Source: DATNIC01 sp035604635 (GTDB lineage: Bacteria; Vulcanimicrobiota; Vulcanimicrobiia; Vulcanimicrobiales; Vulcanimicrobiaceae). Taken from it: 25,790 nucleotides of DNA. Below the pieces are notes generated by a model. It was not told the DNA's origin, did not search any database, and was given only the letters and a program-made list of their open reading frames with translations. A program made the position numbers and the translations under genes. Position 1 is the first letter of the stretch; each line of letters starts with the position of its first letter. The DNA lies in assembly GCA_035604635.1 (NCBI GenBank), contig DATNIC010000080.1:1-25790 (forward strand), given 5' to 3'. Shown here piece after piece: positions 1-7,161 of the stretch.

Positions 1-2
1 TC

Positions 3-674
3 GCCGTCCTGCCGTGGGCTTATCCCGAAGGGATGGTCGCGGAGCTCGAGCGCTGCGTCAATGAGCTGGGCTTCAAAGCCGCGCACGTGATGCCGTACAT
101 TTCGACCGACAAGGTCAAGCGCACGATCGACAACGAGGTATACTATCCGTTTTACGAGGCGGCGCAGCGGCTCAACGTCCCGTTGATGCTGCATCCGAAC
201 TCGCAGGGCGACTTGATCAACCTCTATGACAACTTCTACGCGATGCACGTCCTCGGCCGGCCGTTCAATTGCACCGCGGGACTGATCGCGCTCACGATCG
301 GCGGGATCTTCGAGAAGTTTCCGAAGCTGCGCGTCGCTTTCTTCGAGTGCAGCGCCGAATGGGTGCTCTATTGGATGCACCGCATGGACGACGACTACCG
401 CAAGATGCAGCACGGCATGGCGCCGAAGATCACCAAGATGCCGTCGGAGTACGTGAAGAAGAACTGCTATGTAACGTGCGAGGCCGACGAGCGCGATCTG
501 AAGTACGCGATCGACGGCTTTAGCGAAGATCGGATCCTGCTCGCGAGCGACTATCCGCACTTCGATTCCGAGTATCCGGGGACGGTCAAGGAATTGCACG
601 AGCGGACCGACATCAGCGAAAAGCAGAAAGAGAAGATCGTCTGCCATAACGCGATGGAGTTCTTAGCGCTCTAG
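3..674 (+). CDS. Amidohydrolase family 2 protein (5' end outside window)
   Basis: Only the C-terminal part of the gene is present: the frame is open from the first bases (AVLPWAYPEG before the first Met at 33) and ends with TAG at 672-674, so the true start lies outside the window. The visible 223 residues look like the second half of an amidohydrolase-2 TIM barrel (the ACMSD / gamma-resorcylate decarboxylase type). A strand-end His occurs in MLHPNSQGD, a Glu in FFECSAEW, and a late metal-ligand Asp in LLASDYPHFD. Members of this family hydrolyse or decarboxylate aromatic and muconate-type substrates using one divalent metal. The substrate cannot be told from the sequence. The solute-binding protein gene follows 8 bp downstream, so the two are probably co-transcribed and may serve the same compound. 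Confidence 0.88.
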   Translation, partial: AVLPWAYPEGMVAELERCVNELGFKAAHVMPYISTDKVKRTIDNEVYYPFYEAAQRLNVPLMLHPNSQGDLINLYDNFYAMHVLGRPFNCTAGLIALTIGGIFEKFPKLRVAFFECSAEWVLYWMHRMDDDYRKMQHGMAPKITKMPSEYVKKNCYVTCEADERDLKYAIDGFSEDRILLASDYPHFDSEYPGTVKELHERTDISEKQKEKIVCHNAMEFLAL

Positions 675-682
675 GGGACGCC

Positions 683-1636
683 ATGAAGCTGCTCGCCTGC
701 ACGCTCGCGTTGGCGTTCTGTGTCGGGATCGCTGTTCCCGAGCGCCTCGCGAGCCAGGAACTCACGACGATTCGGGTCGCGATGGTCCCCAACGACGACG
801 TGACTCCATTCCTGTACGCCCAGCAAACCGGGATGTTCCGCGATGCCGGGCTCAACGTGCAGATGCAGAAGTCGACGAGCGGCGCGGTGATTGCGGCGAG
901 CGTCGCCGGCGGCTCGTTCGATGTCGGTTTGGCGAGCATGATGGCGCTGATCACGGCCCACGTGCGCGGCATCCCGTTTCAGATGATCGCGGCTTCGGGC
1001 GTCCACGTGACGAACGCGCCGATCTCGCAGCTCGTCGTCCTGCGGGACTCGCCGATCAAGTCCGCCGCCGACTTGAACGGGAAGCTCGTTTCCGGCGCGG
1101 CGCTCAAGGATCTGATGACTGTCACGACACAGGCGTGGATGGATCAGCACGGTGGGAATTCCGAAACCCTGCGCTTTGTCGAATTGCCCCAGCCCGTCGT
1201 GCCGGCCGCGCTTGAGGACAAACGCATCGATGCCGGAACGCTCCTGCAGCCGGTGCTGGCCGATGCGATGGCGACCGGAAAGTTCCGCTCGATCGGCTCG
1301 CCCTTCGACGGTGTCGGGAAGCGCTTCATGTACGCAGCCTGGTTCACGACGGCCGATTTTGCGGCGAAGAACCCGGATGCCGTGAAACGCTTTGCCGAAG
1401 TGATGCGCAAGGCGACGGTTTACACGAACGCGCACCCCGCGCAGACGGTCGGCATCATCGCGGCTTTCACGGGGCTCGATCCGACGCGCATCGCCAACAT
1501 GACGCGAGCGCTGTGCGCGGAGTACCTCGATCCCGCCGACATTCAGCCGACGATCGATGCAGCCGTCAGGTACAAGGTGATCGACAAGGGCTTTCCGGCG
1601 CGCGAGTTGATTAGTCAGTATGCGCCGCGCAAATAG
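683..1636 (+). CDS. ABC transporter substrate-binding protein, NMT1/SsuA/TauA type
   Basis: The 317-residue protein opens with a Sec signal peptide (hydrophobic core LLACTLALAFCVGIAV). It then shows the periplasmic-binding-protein type II pattern of the SsuA/TauA/NMT1 group: IRVAMVPNDDVTPFLYAQQTGMF, then GLNVQMQK, and GSFDVGLASMMAL in the first lobe. These proteins deliver small organic solutes (sulfonates, pyrimidine precursors, aromatic acids) to an ABC permease. No permease or ATPase gene is nearby, so the partner must be encoded elsewhere or outside the window. A GGGGA motif lies a few bases before the ATG. The gene follows the amidohydrolase by 8 bp, and its last 17 bases overlap the next gene. 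Family assignment is firm; the ligand is unknown. Confidence 0.85.
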   Translation: MKLLACTLALAFCVGIAVPERLASQELTTIRVAMVPNDDVTPFLYAQQTGMFRDAGLNVQMQKSTSGAVIAASVAGGSFDVGLASMMALITAHVRGIPFQMIAASGVHVTNAPISQLVVLRDSPIKSAADLNGKLVSGAALKDLMTVTTQAWMDQHGGNSETLRFVELPQPVVPAALEDKRIDAGTLLQPVLADAMATGKFRSIGSPFDGVGKRFMYAAWFTTADFAAKNPDAVKRFAEVMRKATVYTNAHPAQTVGIIAAFTGLDPTRIANMTRALCAEYLDPADIQPTIDAAVRYKVIDKGFPARELISQYAPRK

Positions 1637-2801
1637 CGCGCCGCTCGTTGCGCTTGCCCTCGCTGTCTTTGTGGCCGGATGCACCGGCGGCAGTAACGTG
1701 CCGATCTCCGGCGTCGCGGCCGCTCCTACGCCGGTTCCGTCTCCAACCGCCACCGTGCTCAAGCTGTCCGCGTTTGCGTTGGGCGGCGAGCAAAACGTGG
1801 TCCCGCCGGGAACGGCAAATCTGCAGTTCACGCCGGACATCCATATGTCGTTCCAGCGTCAAAGCGACGGGACGTACAAGTTGTGGGCGTCGGGAGGCGG
1901 CGCTTTCGGAACATTCGGCTTTACGACGCCGGATTTCCTGACGCTGACCTCGATGAAATCGGCGGGCGGAAAACCGGCCGGCGTGCTTTTGCCCGCCGGA
2001 GCCGGGACGACGGCGGCAGATGCCGACTACGCCGGTGCCGGCAGCGTCTTTCCGGCTGCCAACGGCACCGATCTGCTGATGATCTATCATGCCGAGAACC
2101 ATCTCTTCAGCGGCACCGACTACCTCGTCATTCCGTTTTATGCGACGGTCGTGCTCGCGCGCTCGAGCGACGGCGGCCTGACCTGGACGAAGCAAGGCGT
2201 CATCATTTCGGGACTCGACGCGCAGCAGGCGACGCAAGCCGCGACGGGAGCCGGCGCCTTAACGCCGACCGCGATCGTCAGCGGCGGCTTCATTTACGTA
2301 CTCTATCGCGAGATCGATTTGCAGAGCGGGATCGACGGGGTCGCCATCGCGCGCGCCCCGGTGAGCAGTGACGGCGCTCCCGGAAGCTGGAAGAAGTACT
2401 TCGGCGGATCGTTCAGTACGCCGGGCCTGGGCGGCGTGACGACGCCGCTCAACATCGTCCTCGATCCGACGAATAAGGACTTGCGTCAGCCGCACGTTTC
2501 CTTCAATACGTATCTCAATACGTTCCTGATGACGATGGTCGGCAACGGTGGGATCTACGTCTTGACCTCTCCCGACCTCATCAATTGGTCGGCCGGGCTT
2601 CTCGTCCTGAACGCGCCGGTCCCCGACTCGACCGTGAATCCCCCGACCACGCCGTTCAATTGGAATCCCACGATCATCAGCCCCGGCCAGGCGTCCGATA
2701 CGGCCTCCGGACAGACCGGATATCTGTACTACGCGAAAGGTACCGGCGCGAACTCATTCCACTACATGTACCGCCGGGCGTTCACGATAACTGGATCGTA
2801 G
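1620..2801 (+). CDS. Predicted lipoprotein with beta-propeller (sialidase / GH43-like) fold
   Basis: The 393-residue protein starts with a lipoprotein signal (MRRANSAPLVALALAVFVAGC): the lipobox VAGC predicts lipidation at Cys21 and membrane anchoring. A Pro/Thr-rich linker follows. The body carries repeated propeller-like strands, including one good Asp-box (SSDGGLTW, S-x-D-x-G-x-x-W) and a second repeat (SPDLINWS). This is the pattern of sialidase or five-bladed GH43/GH32-type propellers. I could not identify catalytic residues, so it may be a binding protein rather than an enzyme. The ATG lies inside the last codons of the preceding binding-protein gene (17-bp overlap), which indicates translational coupling. 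It converges with the kinase-like gene, leaving 5 bp between stops. Confidence 0.7.
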   Translation: MRRANSAPLVALALAVFVAGCTGGSNVPISGVAAAPTPVPSPTATVLKLSAFALGGEQNVVPPGTANLQFTPDIHMSFQRQSDGTYKLWASGGGAFGTFGFTTPDFLTLTSMKSAGGKPAGVLLPAGAGTTAADADYAGAGSVFPAANGTDLLMIYHAENHLFSGTDYLVIPFYATVVLARSSDGGLTWTKQGVIISGLDAQQATQAATGAGALTPTAIVSGGFIYVLYREIDLQSGIDGVAIARAPVSSDGAPGSWKKYFGGSFSTPGLGGVTTPLNIVLDPTNKDLRQPHVSFNTYLNTFLMTMVGNGGIYVLTSPDLINWSAGLLVLNAPVPDSTVNPPTTPFNWNPTIISPGQASDTASGQTGYLYYAKGTGANSFHYMYRRAFTITGS

Positions 2802-2806
2802 CGCGG

Positions 2807-3487
2807 CTACTGCGGCGCGCTCGCGATCAGGACGGTCCCGGCGACTTGCGTCCCGAGGTGACGCGCCGTCAGGAACTCGACGATCGTCGCGTGCGCGATC
2901 CGGCCGTCCAAAATCTGGGCCGCGCCGACGCCGCCGCGCACCCCCTGCGCCGCTGCGCGAATCGCGGAACGCAGATCGTCCGGTAACCCGGGCGACTCCG
3001 CGATCGCGAAGGCCTCAGCGGGCGTGAGTTCGTCGATCAGCGACGCCGTCATTGCATCGATGACGCCGCCGCTCTCGTGAAAGAAGATCGCGCGCGCCGC
3101 GGTCGTCGCGCGGGCGATCGCGCTCGCAACCTCGTCGGCCGCAACCTCGATGTCCGCGCCGGCGATCCCGATCGCGGTCGGCTCGATCACGGGCACGTAC
3201 CCTGCGCCTATCAGCGTCGTCAACAAGCGAATCTGCACGGAGCCGAGCGTCTGCTGCGATGAGGCTGGAATCATCCCGGCATCCGCTCCGGAGAGCCCGA
3301 CCGCCATCTCGCTCGAGCGATTCATCGTCCGCACCACGGACCGGGCCAGCTCGGCATCCGGAGCTACGACGATCGGTCGTACGTGATGCGCGGCGAGAAA
3401 AGCGATATCTTCATAAAAGGTCGTGCCGTCCGCGATGCTCTCGATGTCGACCCGCAGGACGAGCGTCCTGCCCAGAAATTCTTCCAA
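2807..3487 (-). CDS. Divergent acetylglutamate-kinase-like protein (probable pseudokinase)
   Basis: The 226-residue protein aligns by eye with the amino-acid-kinase fold of ArgB. Matching stretches are VGLSGADAGMI (ArgB VGLSGKDGG), GAGYVPVIEP, VAADEVASAIA (ArgB N-x-N-A-D), and GVGAAQILDGRIAHATIVEFLT...GT near the C-terminus. ArgB normally has about 290 residues. Here the N-terminal K-x-GG strand reads VLRVDIES, and the HGGGP substrate loop is replaced by VVAPDAELA, so the glycine-rich loops and the N-terminal catalytic Lys are missing. Catalysis is therefore doubtful. It may be a regulatory or scaffolding relative, or an enzyme with changed chemistry. Start: TTG, chosen because of the GGGGAGGA site 3 to 10 bases upstream. 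It is the last gene of the prs block, 45 bp after the DUF2905 gene. Confidence 0.72.
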   Translation of the reverse strand: MEEFLGRTLVLRVDIESIADGTTFYEDIAFLAAHHVRPIVVAPDAELARSVVRTMNRSSEMAVGLSGADAGMIPASSQQTLGSVQIRLLTTLIGAGYVPVIEPTAIGIAGADIEVAADEVASAIARATTAARAIFFHESGGVIDAMTASLIDELTPAEAFAIAESPGLPDDLRSAIRAAAQGVRGGVGAAQILDGRIAHATIVEFLTARHLGTQVAGTVLIASAPQ

Positions 3488-3490
3488 AGG

Positions 3491-3498
3491 TCCTCCCC
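3491..3498 (-). promoter_or_regulatory. Shine-Dalgarno site deciding a TTG start
   Basis: On the minus strand GGGGAGGA precedes the TTG codon at 3487-3485. No in-frame ATG or GTG with a comparable site is found nearby, so this site supports the unusual start of the kinase-like gene. Confidence 0.6.
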
Positions 3499-3532
3499 TT
3501 GCACGTCTCCTTATTATCTGTTGTCGGCTAGT

Positions 3533-3742
3533 TCACCGTCGATTCAGTAACGCAAAAAGCACGGTCAACAGCACGCTGATCGCTATAGATGTCCCAATCG
3601 GGAGGTAGACGCGCCACCCGTCGCCGCCGAACGAGATGTCGCCCGGGAGCCGTCCGGGGCGCAGCGCCGGAAAGTATTCGATCGCCAGGCCTAGGATGAT
3701 CGCTGCCGCGCCCAGGACGACTAGGACGCGGCCCGCGTTCAT
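3533..3742 (-). CDS. DUF2905 small two-helix membrane protein
   Basis: This 69-residue protein has two transmembrane segments (VLVVLGAAAIILGLAIEYF and YLPIGTSIAISVLLTVLFALL) joined by a short loop with the family signature GRLPGDISF. That pattern and length match DUF2905, whose function is unknown. The start at 3742 (MNAGRV) is preferred over an upstream GTG/ATG in the same frame because its ATG overlaps the pth stop as ATGA (3739-3742), the usual geometry for coupled translation, and because the extension would only read through pth. It sits between pth and the kinase-like gene. Confidence 0.8.
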   Translation of the reverse strand: MNAGRVLVVLGAAAIILGLAIEYFPALRPGRLPGDISFGGDGWRVYLPIGTSIAISVLLTVLFALLNRR

Positions 3743-4320
3743 GCCGCCTGTGGAGTCCACGAATTCGCGTACTGCATCGCCGCCTCGACCCCGTCGGTGA
3801 GCCAACGCTCGACGCTGTCGGCAGCGGCCCCGATGATCGATGCAAGCGCAAGCTGCTCCACGTCGGAGAACTTTCCCAGAACCCGCCCGATTGCCTCGCC
3901 CTCGTGATCGCGGCCGATCCCGATACGGAGCCGCGGAAAATCGTCGCCGAAGTACTCGATGATCGATCGCAGGCCGTTATGCCCGCCCGAGCCCCCGCTG
4001 CGCCGCATCCGCAGCTTGCCGAAGGGGAGGTCGAGATCGTCGGAGATCACGAGCATCCGTTCCGGGGGGACCCGATACCAGAGGGCGATGATACGCAACG
4101 GCGAGCCGCTGTTGTTCATGAACGTCTGTGGTTTGACGAGCAGCAGATCGCGCTCGCGCAAGAGGCCTTGCTCGGCGCCGTCCTTCTTGCGCCACGAATC
4201 GAGCCCGAAGCGTCGCCCCAATTCGTCGGCGACCATGAAGCCGACGTTGTGACGAGTGAGTACGTATTCTCGCCCCGGATTTCCGAGGCTGGCGACGATG
4301 CGAAGCTGCTGGCCGGTTAT
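3739..4320 (-). CDS. pth: Peptidyl-tRNA hydrolase with non-canonical start
   Basis: Pth cleaves the ester bond of peptidyl-tRNA released by stalled ribosomes and acts in the cytoplasm. The full conserved sequence is present only if translation begins upstream of the first Met codon (4236): residues LGNPGREYVLTRHNVGF hold the substrate-binding Asn14 and catalytic His24 of the family. Later family motifs are TFMNNSG, VISDDLDLPFGKLR (catalytic Asp) and GGHNGLRSI. In that frame no ATG, GTG or TTG exists between the L25 stop and Met29. The codon at the expected position is ATA (4320-4318), overlapping the L25 stop as ATAA. With this start the protein has 193 residues, the normal family length; from the internal ATG it would lose the catalytic His. 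Identity is certain, the start is inferred. It is coupled to the DUF2905 gene by ATGA. Confidence 0.9.
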   Translation of the reverse strand: MTGQQLRIVASLGNPGREYVLTRHNVGFMVADELGRRFGLDSWRKKDGAEQGLLRERDLLLVKPQTFMNNSGSPLRIIALWYRVPPERMLVISDDLDLPFGKLRMRRSGGSGGHNGLRSIIEYFGDDFPRLRIGIGRDHEGEAIGRVLGKFSDVEQLALASIIGAAADSVERWLTDGVEAAMQYANSWTPQAA

Positions 4321-5006
4321 GACGGTTCGGCCGGCGGCGTCTCCGTCTCGTCGATCGTCGGGACCGCCGCTTGTTCCACAGGCGCAACCGCCGCCGCCGC
4401 GGCTTCTTCGGCCTCTCGCTCCGTCCGCGACGGCTCGACCGACACGACGATCGTATTCGCCGGCGTGTACATCGTGAAACCCTCGGGGAGCTTGATGTCC
4501 GCCGCCATGATGTGATCGTGCAAGCCCAGCTCGGTCACGTCGACCTCGAGGTGCTCGGGGACCCGATCAGCCGGGCCGACGATCTCGAGCTCGTGCGTGA
4601 CGACGTCGAGGACGCCGCCGAAATCTTTGACGCCGAGCGCGACGCCGAGCGTAACGACTCCGATGGTCGCGTAAATCGTTTCCGTCCGCGAAACGCGCTG
4701 GAAGTCGGCGTGGATCACGCGGCGCGAAACGGGATCGCGCTGCACCTCGCGCAGCAGCACCGTGTCGGTGCGCCCGTCGACGGTCGCTTCGATCAGCTGG
4801 TTGCGCCGGCCGCCGTGCAGCAGTGCGTCGAGAGCTCTGTATTCGACGGAAACCGAGAGCGGATCGGAGCCATGCCCGTAGACGACGGCGGGGACGCGCC
4901 CGGCATGACGCTCGGCGTGGGCGCCGGTCGTCCCGACGCGGGCACGAGGATGCAGGGCAAGCGAAGCGGTCTGCTCCGCGTTCTTTGAAGTCGTTGTTTT
5001 AGCCAT
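4317..5006 (-). CDS. rplY: 50S ribosomal protein L25 / general stress protein Ctc
   Basis: The 229-residue protein belongs to the two-domain TL5/CTC form of L25. The N-terminal 5S-rRNA-binding domain runs to about residue 95 (GRVPAVVYGHG, LIEATVDGRTDTVLLREVQRDP, VIHADFQRV). The C-terminal beta domain follows (VDVTELGLHDHIMAADIKLPEGF). It ends in an Ala/Glu/Pro-rich acidic tail typical of the long form. It binds 5S rRNA in the central protuberance of the large subunit. The ATG start (MAKTTTSKN) has only a weak upstream ribosome site. It is transcribed after prs with 78 bp between them, and pth overlaps its stop. This prs-ctc-pth order is the Bacillus-type arrangement. Confidence 0.93.
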   Translation of the reverse strand: MAKTTTSKNAEQTASLALHPRARVGTTGAHAERHAGRVPAVVYGHGSDPLSVSVEYRALDALLHGGRRNQLIEATVDGRTDTVLLREVQRDPVSRRVIHADFQRVSRTETIYATIGVVTLGVALGVKDFGGVLDVVTHELEIVGPADRVPEHLEVDVTELGLHDHIMAADIKLPEGFTMYTPANTIVVSVEPSRTEREAEEAAAAAVAPVEQAAVPTIDETETPPAEPS

Positions 5007-5048
5007 GAATGATCGTCATACTGCTTTGCCGATGGGTCCCCTGGGCCG

Positions 5049-5093
5049 TCGCCGTCGCGCGCTCCGCGCGCGGACGCTCACCCCTCAAGGGGT
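5049..5093 (-). other. Tandem hairpins in the prs - L25 junction
   Basis: A perfect 7-bp inverted repeat CGCGCGC/GCGCGCG with a 3-base loop occupies 5056-5072. A second hairpin, ACCCC/GGGGT with a 4-base loop (5080-5093), wraps the prs stop codon TGA. No U-tract follows on the minus strand, so these are not classic intrinsic terminators. They could stabilise the upstream mRNA end or lower read-through into the L25 gene. Confidence 0.45.
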
Positions 5094-6122
5094 CGCCGCG
5101 ACGGCTTCCTGCAACTCCTCGATGACCGGGTGGTAGCTCTCGCCCTCGAGCTCCTCGCGCGCGAAGAGCTCGGAGACGGACCGGTTGGCGGTGATCCGCT
5201 TGATCGCGTCGGCCAGGATCTGGGCGATCGAAAGCGTCTCGATCTTCGCACTGCTCCCGACCCCTGATGTCGCCTGCGGGATCGTGTTGGTCACGATCAC
5301 CTTGCGGATCGGCGAGGCCTCGAGCTGCTCGATCGCGTCGCCGGCGAAGATCCCGTGCGTCGCGAGCGTGTAGACTTCGGTCGCGCCGCGCGCGATCAGG
5401 CCCTCGGCTGCCTTGACCAAGGTCCCGCCGGTCGAGATCATGTCGTCGACGACGACGGCGATCCGGCCGCGGACCTCACCGACGATGTGGGTCACCTCGG
5501 AGACGTCGGGTTCGGGACGACGCTTCACGATAACGGCCAGATCACTGTGCAGACGTTTGGCGAACTTCTCGGCCCGCGGCACGCCGCCCGCATCCGGCGA
5601 GACCACGATGATCTTGCCCTCTTGCAGCCCCTGCCGCTTGAGATAGTTGCACAGGGTCGGTGCGGCTTCGAGATTGTCGACCGGGACCTCGAAAAAACCC
5701 TGAATTTGTGCCGCGTGCAGATCGAGCGTGACGATGCGCTCGGCCCCCGCGACCTGCAGGGTGGTTGCGACGAGCTTGGCCGAGATCGGCTCGCGGCCTT
5801 TCGTCTTCTTATCTTGCTTCGCGTAACCGTAGTACGGAATCACTGCGGTGATGCGCGCGGCCGACGCACGGCGCAGCGCATCGATCATCAAGAGCAGCTC
5901 GACGAGCGCATCGTTGACGCTTCCGACTGCCGACGAATTGCAAAGCGACTGGACGACGAAGACTTCGGCGCCGCGAACGTTCTCTTTGATTTCGATCCGG
6001 CACTCTTCGTTGCGGAAACGATCGACGAGAGCCGAGCCTACGCGCGTCTCCATCTTTTTCGCAATCTCTTCGGCGAGACCGCGGTTCGAATTCCCGCTGA
6101 ACAAGAGCGGCTTTTGAATCAC
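5085..6122 (-). CDS. prs: Ribose-phosphate pyrophosphokinase (PRPP synthetase)
   Basis: Prs makes 5-phosphoribosyl-1-pyrophosphate from ribose 5-phosphate and ATP, the entry point for nucleotides, histidine, tryptophan and NAD. Class I signatures are clear: N-terminal LLFSGNSNRGLAEEIAKK, NDALVELLLMIDALRRASA, the ATP-loop region YYGYAKQDKK, the metal site VTLDLHAAQIQGFF, VVSPDAGGVPRAEKFAKRL, and the PRPP-binding loop VVVDDMISTGGTL. The frame continues upstream to an ATG at 6215, but the conserved sequence begins at the GTG at 6122 (VIQKPLLFSG). That GTG has a perfect AGGAGG six bases before it, so I chose it, giving 345 residues, slightly longer than the usual 310-320 because of a C-terminal tail after the family core. 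It is the first gene of the minus-strand block. Confidence 0.95.
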   Translation of the reverse strand: MIQKPLLFSGNSNRGLAEEIAKKMETRVGSALVDRFRNEECRIEIKENVRGAEVFVVQSLCNSSAVGSVNDALVELLLMIDALRRASAARITAVIPYYGYAKQDKKTKGREPISAKLVATTLQVAGAERIVTLDLHAAQIQGFFEVPVDNLEAAPTLCNYLKRQGLQEGKIIVVSPDAGGVPRAEKFAKRLHSDLAVIVKRRPEPDVSEVTHIVGEVRGRIAVVVDDMISTGGTLVKAAEGLIARGATEVYTLATHGIFAGDAIEQLEASPIRKVIVTNTIPQATSGVGSSAKIETLSIAQILADAIKRITANRSVSELFAREELEGESYHPVIEELQEAVAATP

Positions 6123-6128
6123 CGGCGC

Positions 6129-6134
6129 CCTCCT
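6129..6134 (-). promoter_or_regulatory. prs: Shine-Dalgarno AGGAGG for the prs GTG start
   Basis: Minus-strand AGGAGG lies six bases upstream of the GTG at 6122-6120. It decides against the longer reading from an upstream ATG whose extra 31 residues show no similarity to PRPP synthetases. Confidence 0.75.
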
Positions 6135-6225
6135 GGGTGGGGTCTTTCCCGGGCGCACCCTCGACCCCTCGCCGCATTCGGCCAATTTCCTTGCCTGCTG
6201 TGACAAAAGCGGCACCGCCCGGGGC

Positions 6226-7128
6226 TCAGGGGCGAACGTAGCGGTCGATCAGCCACGTGAAGGCGTCCGGATCGGTTTCCGGTAGGAGCTTTCTCGGATA
6301 CGGATTCCAGGACTGAAAGACGACCTGCTCAGGCGTACCCACCGCCCGTTCCGCGTCGCGCATATGCTCTTGCGCTGAGGCAATCCACGCCGCATCGGAC
6401 GCGTCGCGGGAATTGCCGTTGTAGATGATGCCGAACGGTATCCCTTCGCTAGCGACCATGCGGCGCACCGCGACGATATCCGCTGGAAAGGTCGCCGGCT
6501 GCCATGCTTCGTCGACGTGAAAAAAAGCCGGTGAAAAGCCGAGAGCTTTCTTGAATGCTTCGAGGCCTTCACGATAGCGCGCGATGTACGAGAGATCGAT
6601 GAATCCCGCCGGCTCGACGTCGCCGACTTTGACGCCGGGGAATTCCTTGAGCAGCGCTTTGATGTTCGTTGCGGCATTGGCTGCCATTTCGGCGGGCTGC
6701 CAGCGGCACGCGTTCGGTCCCGAATAAAGCGTGAACCAATATTGCGGCTCGTCCATCGCCAGGTAGCGCAGGGTCCCGCCGTTTGCGGCGATCCTGTGCG
6801 CGATCGTGACGAGTCCCTCTCCTCCAAAGCCTTCGATGCCGTGCCCGCACTGCTCGGAGGCGGTGATGACGCCGAACTCGAGACCGAGCGCGATGCCGCG
6901 GCGCTTGAGGTCGGCAAACTGCGTCCGCAACTGCTCGTCGGTGGCCTGTGCCGCCCACTGCGGGTAGATCTTGAAAACGCCGATGTGCTTGGCGGCCGCG
7001 CTCCATGGCGCACCGGGCGTAAAGAGTGCCATGTACTCCGGCGATCCGCCGTAGCCCAGTTGGGGCTTATAGAGCGGATCGAGCGGGCAGAACCAGATGA
7101 GCGTGGCGAGCAGGGCGAACAGACGCAT
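6226..7128 (-). CDS. Secreted TIM-barrel (glycosidase-like) protein of unknown function
   Basis: I do not recognise a named family. The 300-residue protein begins with a short signal peptide (MRLFALLATLIWF). Alternating strands and helices follow, each strand ending in acidic residues as in glycoside hydrolase TIM barrels: LGLEFGVITA, LRYLAMDEPQYWF, VKVGDVEPAGFID, FHVDEAW, FGIIYNGN, VVFQSWNPYP. The DEPQYW and HVDEAW strands are candidate active-site positions, but no catalytic pair is proven. The frame continues far upstream as an antisense reading of uvrB. The ATG at 7128, just before the signal peptide and with a GGTGA site upstream, is the sensible start. It is divergent from uvrB by 33 bp and lies 103 bp upstream of prs on the same strand. 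Confidence 0.72.
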   Translation of the reverse strand: MRLFALLATLIWFCPLDPLYKPQLGYGGSPEYMALFTPGAPWSAAAKHIGVFKIYPQWAAQATDEQLRTQFADLKRRGIALGLEFGVITASEQCGHGIEGFGGEGLVTIAHRIAANGGTLRYLAMDEPQYWFTLYSGPNACRWQPAEMAANAATNIKALLKEFPGVKVGDVEPAGFIDLSYIARYREGLEAFKKALGFSPAFFHVDEAWQPATFPADIVAVRRMVASEGIPFGIIYNGNSRDASDAAWIASAQEHMRDAERAVGTPEQVVFQSWNPYPRKLLPETDPDAFTWLIDRYVRP

Positions 7129-7161
7129 ACAACGTTCACCGGTTCGTGTCTGCACTAATAC

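Noticed and set aside
671..1840. 389-residue minus-strand frame opposite the NMT1-type gene
   Set aside because: Shadow of a well-supported binding-protein gene; composition is Arg/His-rich nonsense.
5355..6203. 282-residue plus-strand frame opposite prs
   Set aside because: Complement of the conserved prs sequence; no ribosome site and no recognisable motif.
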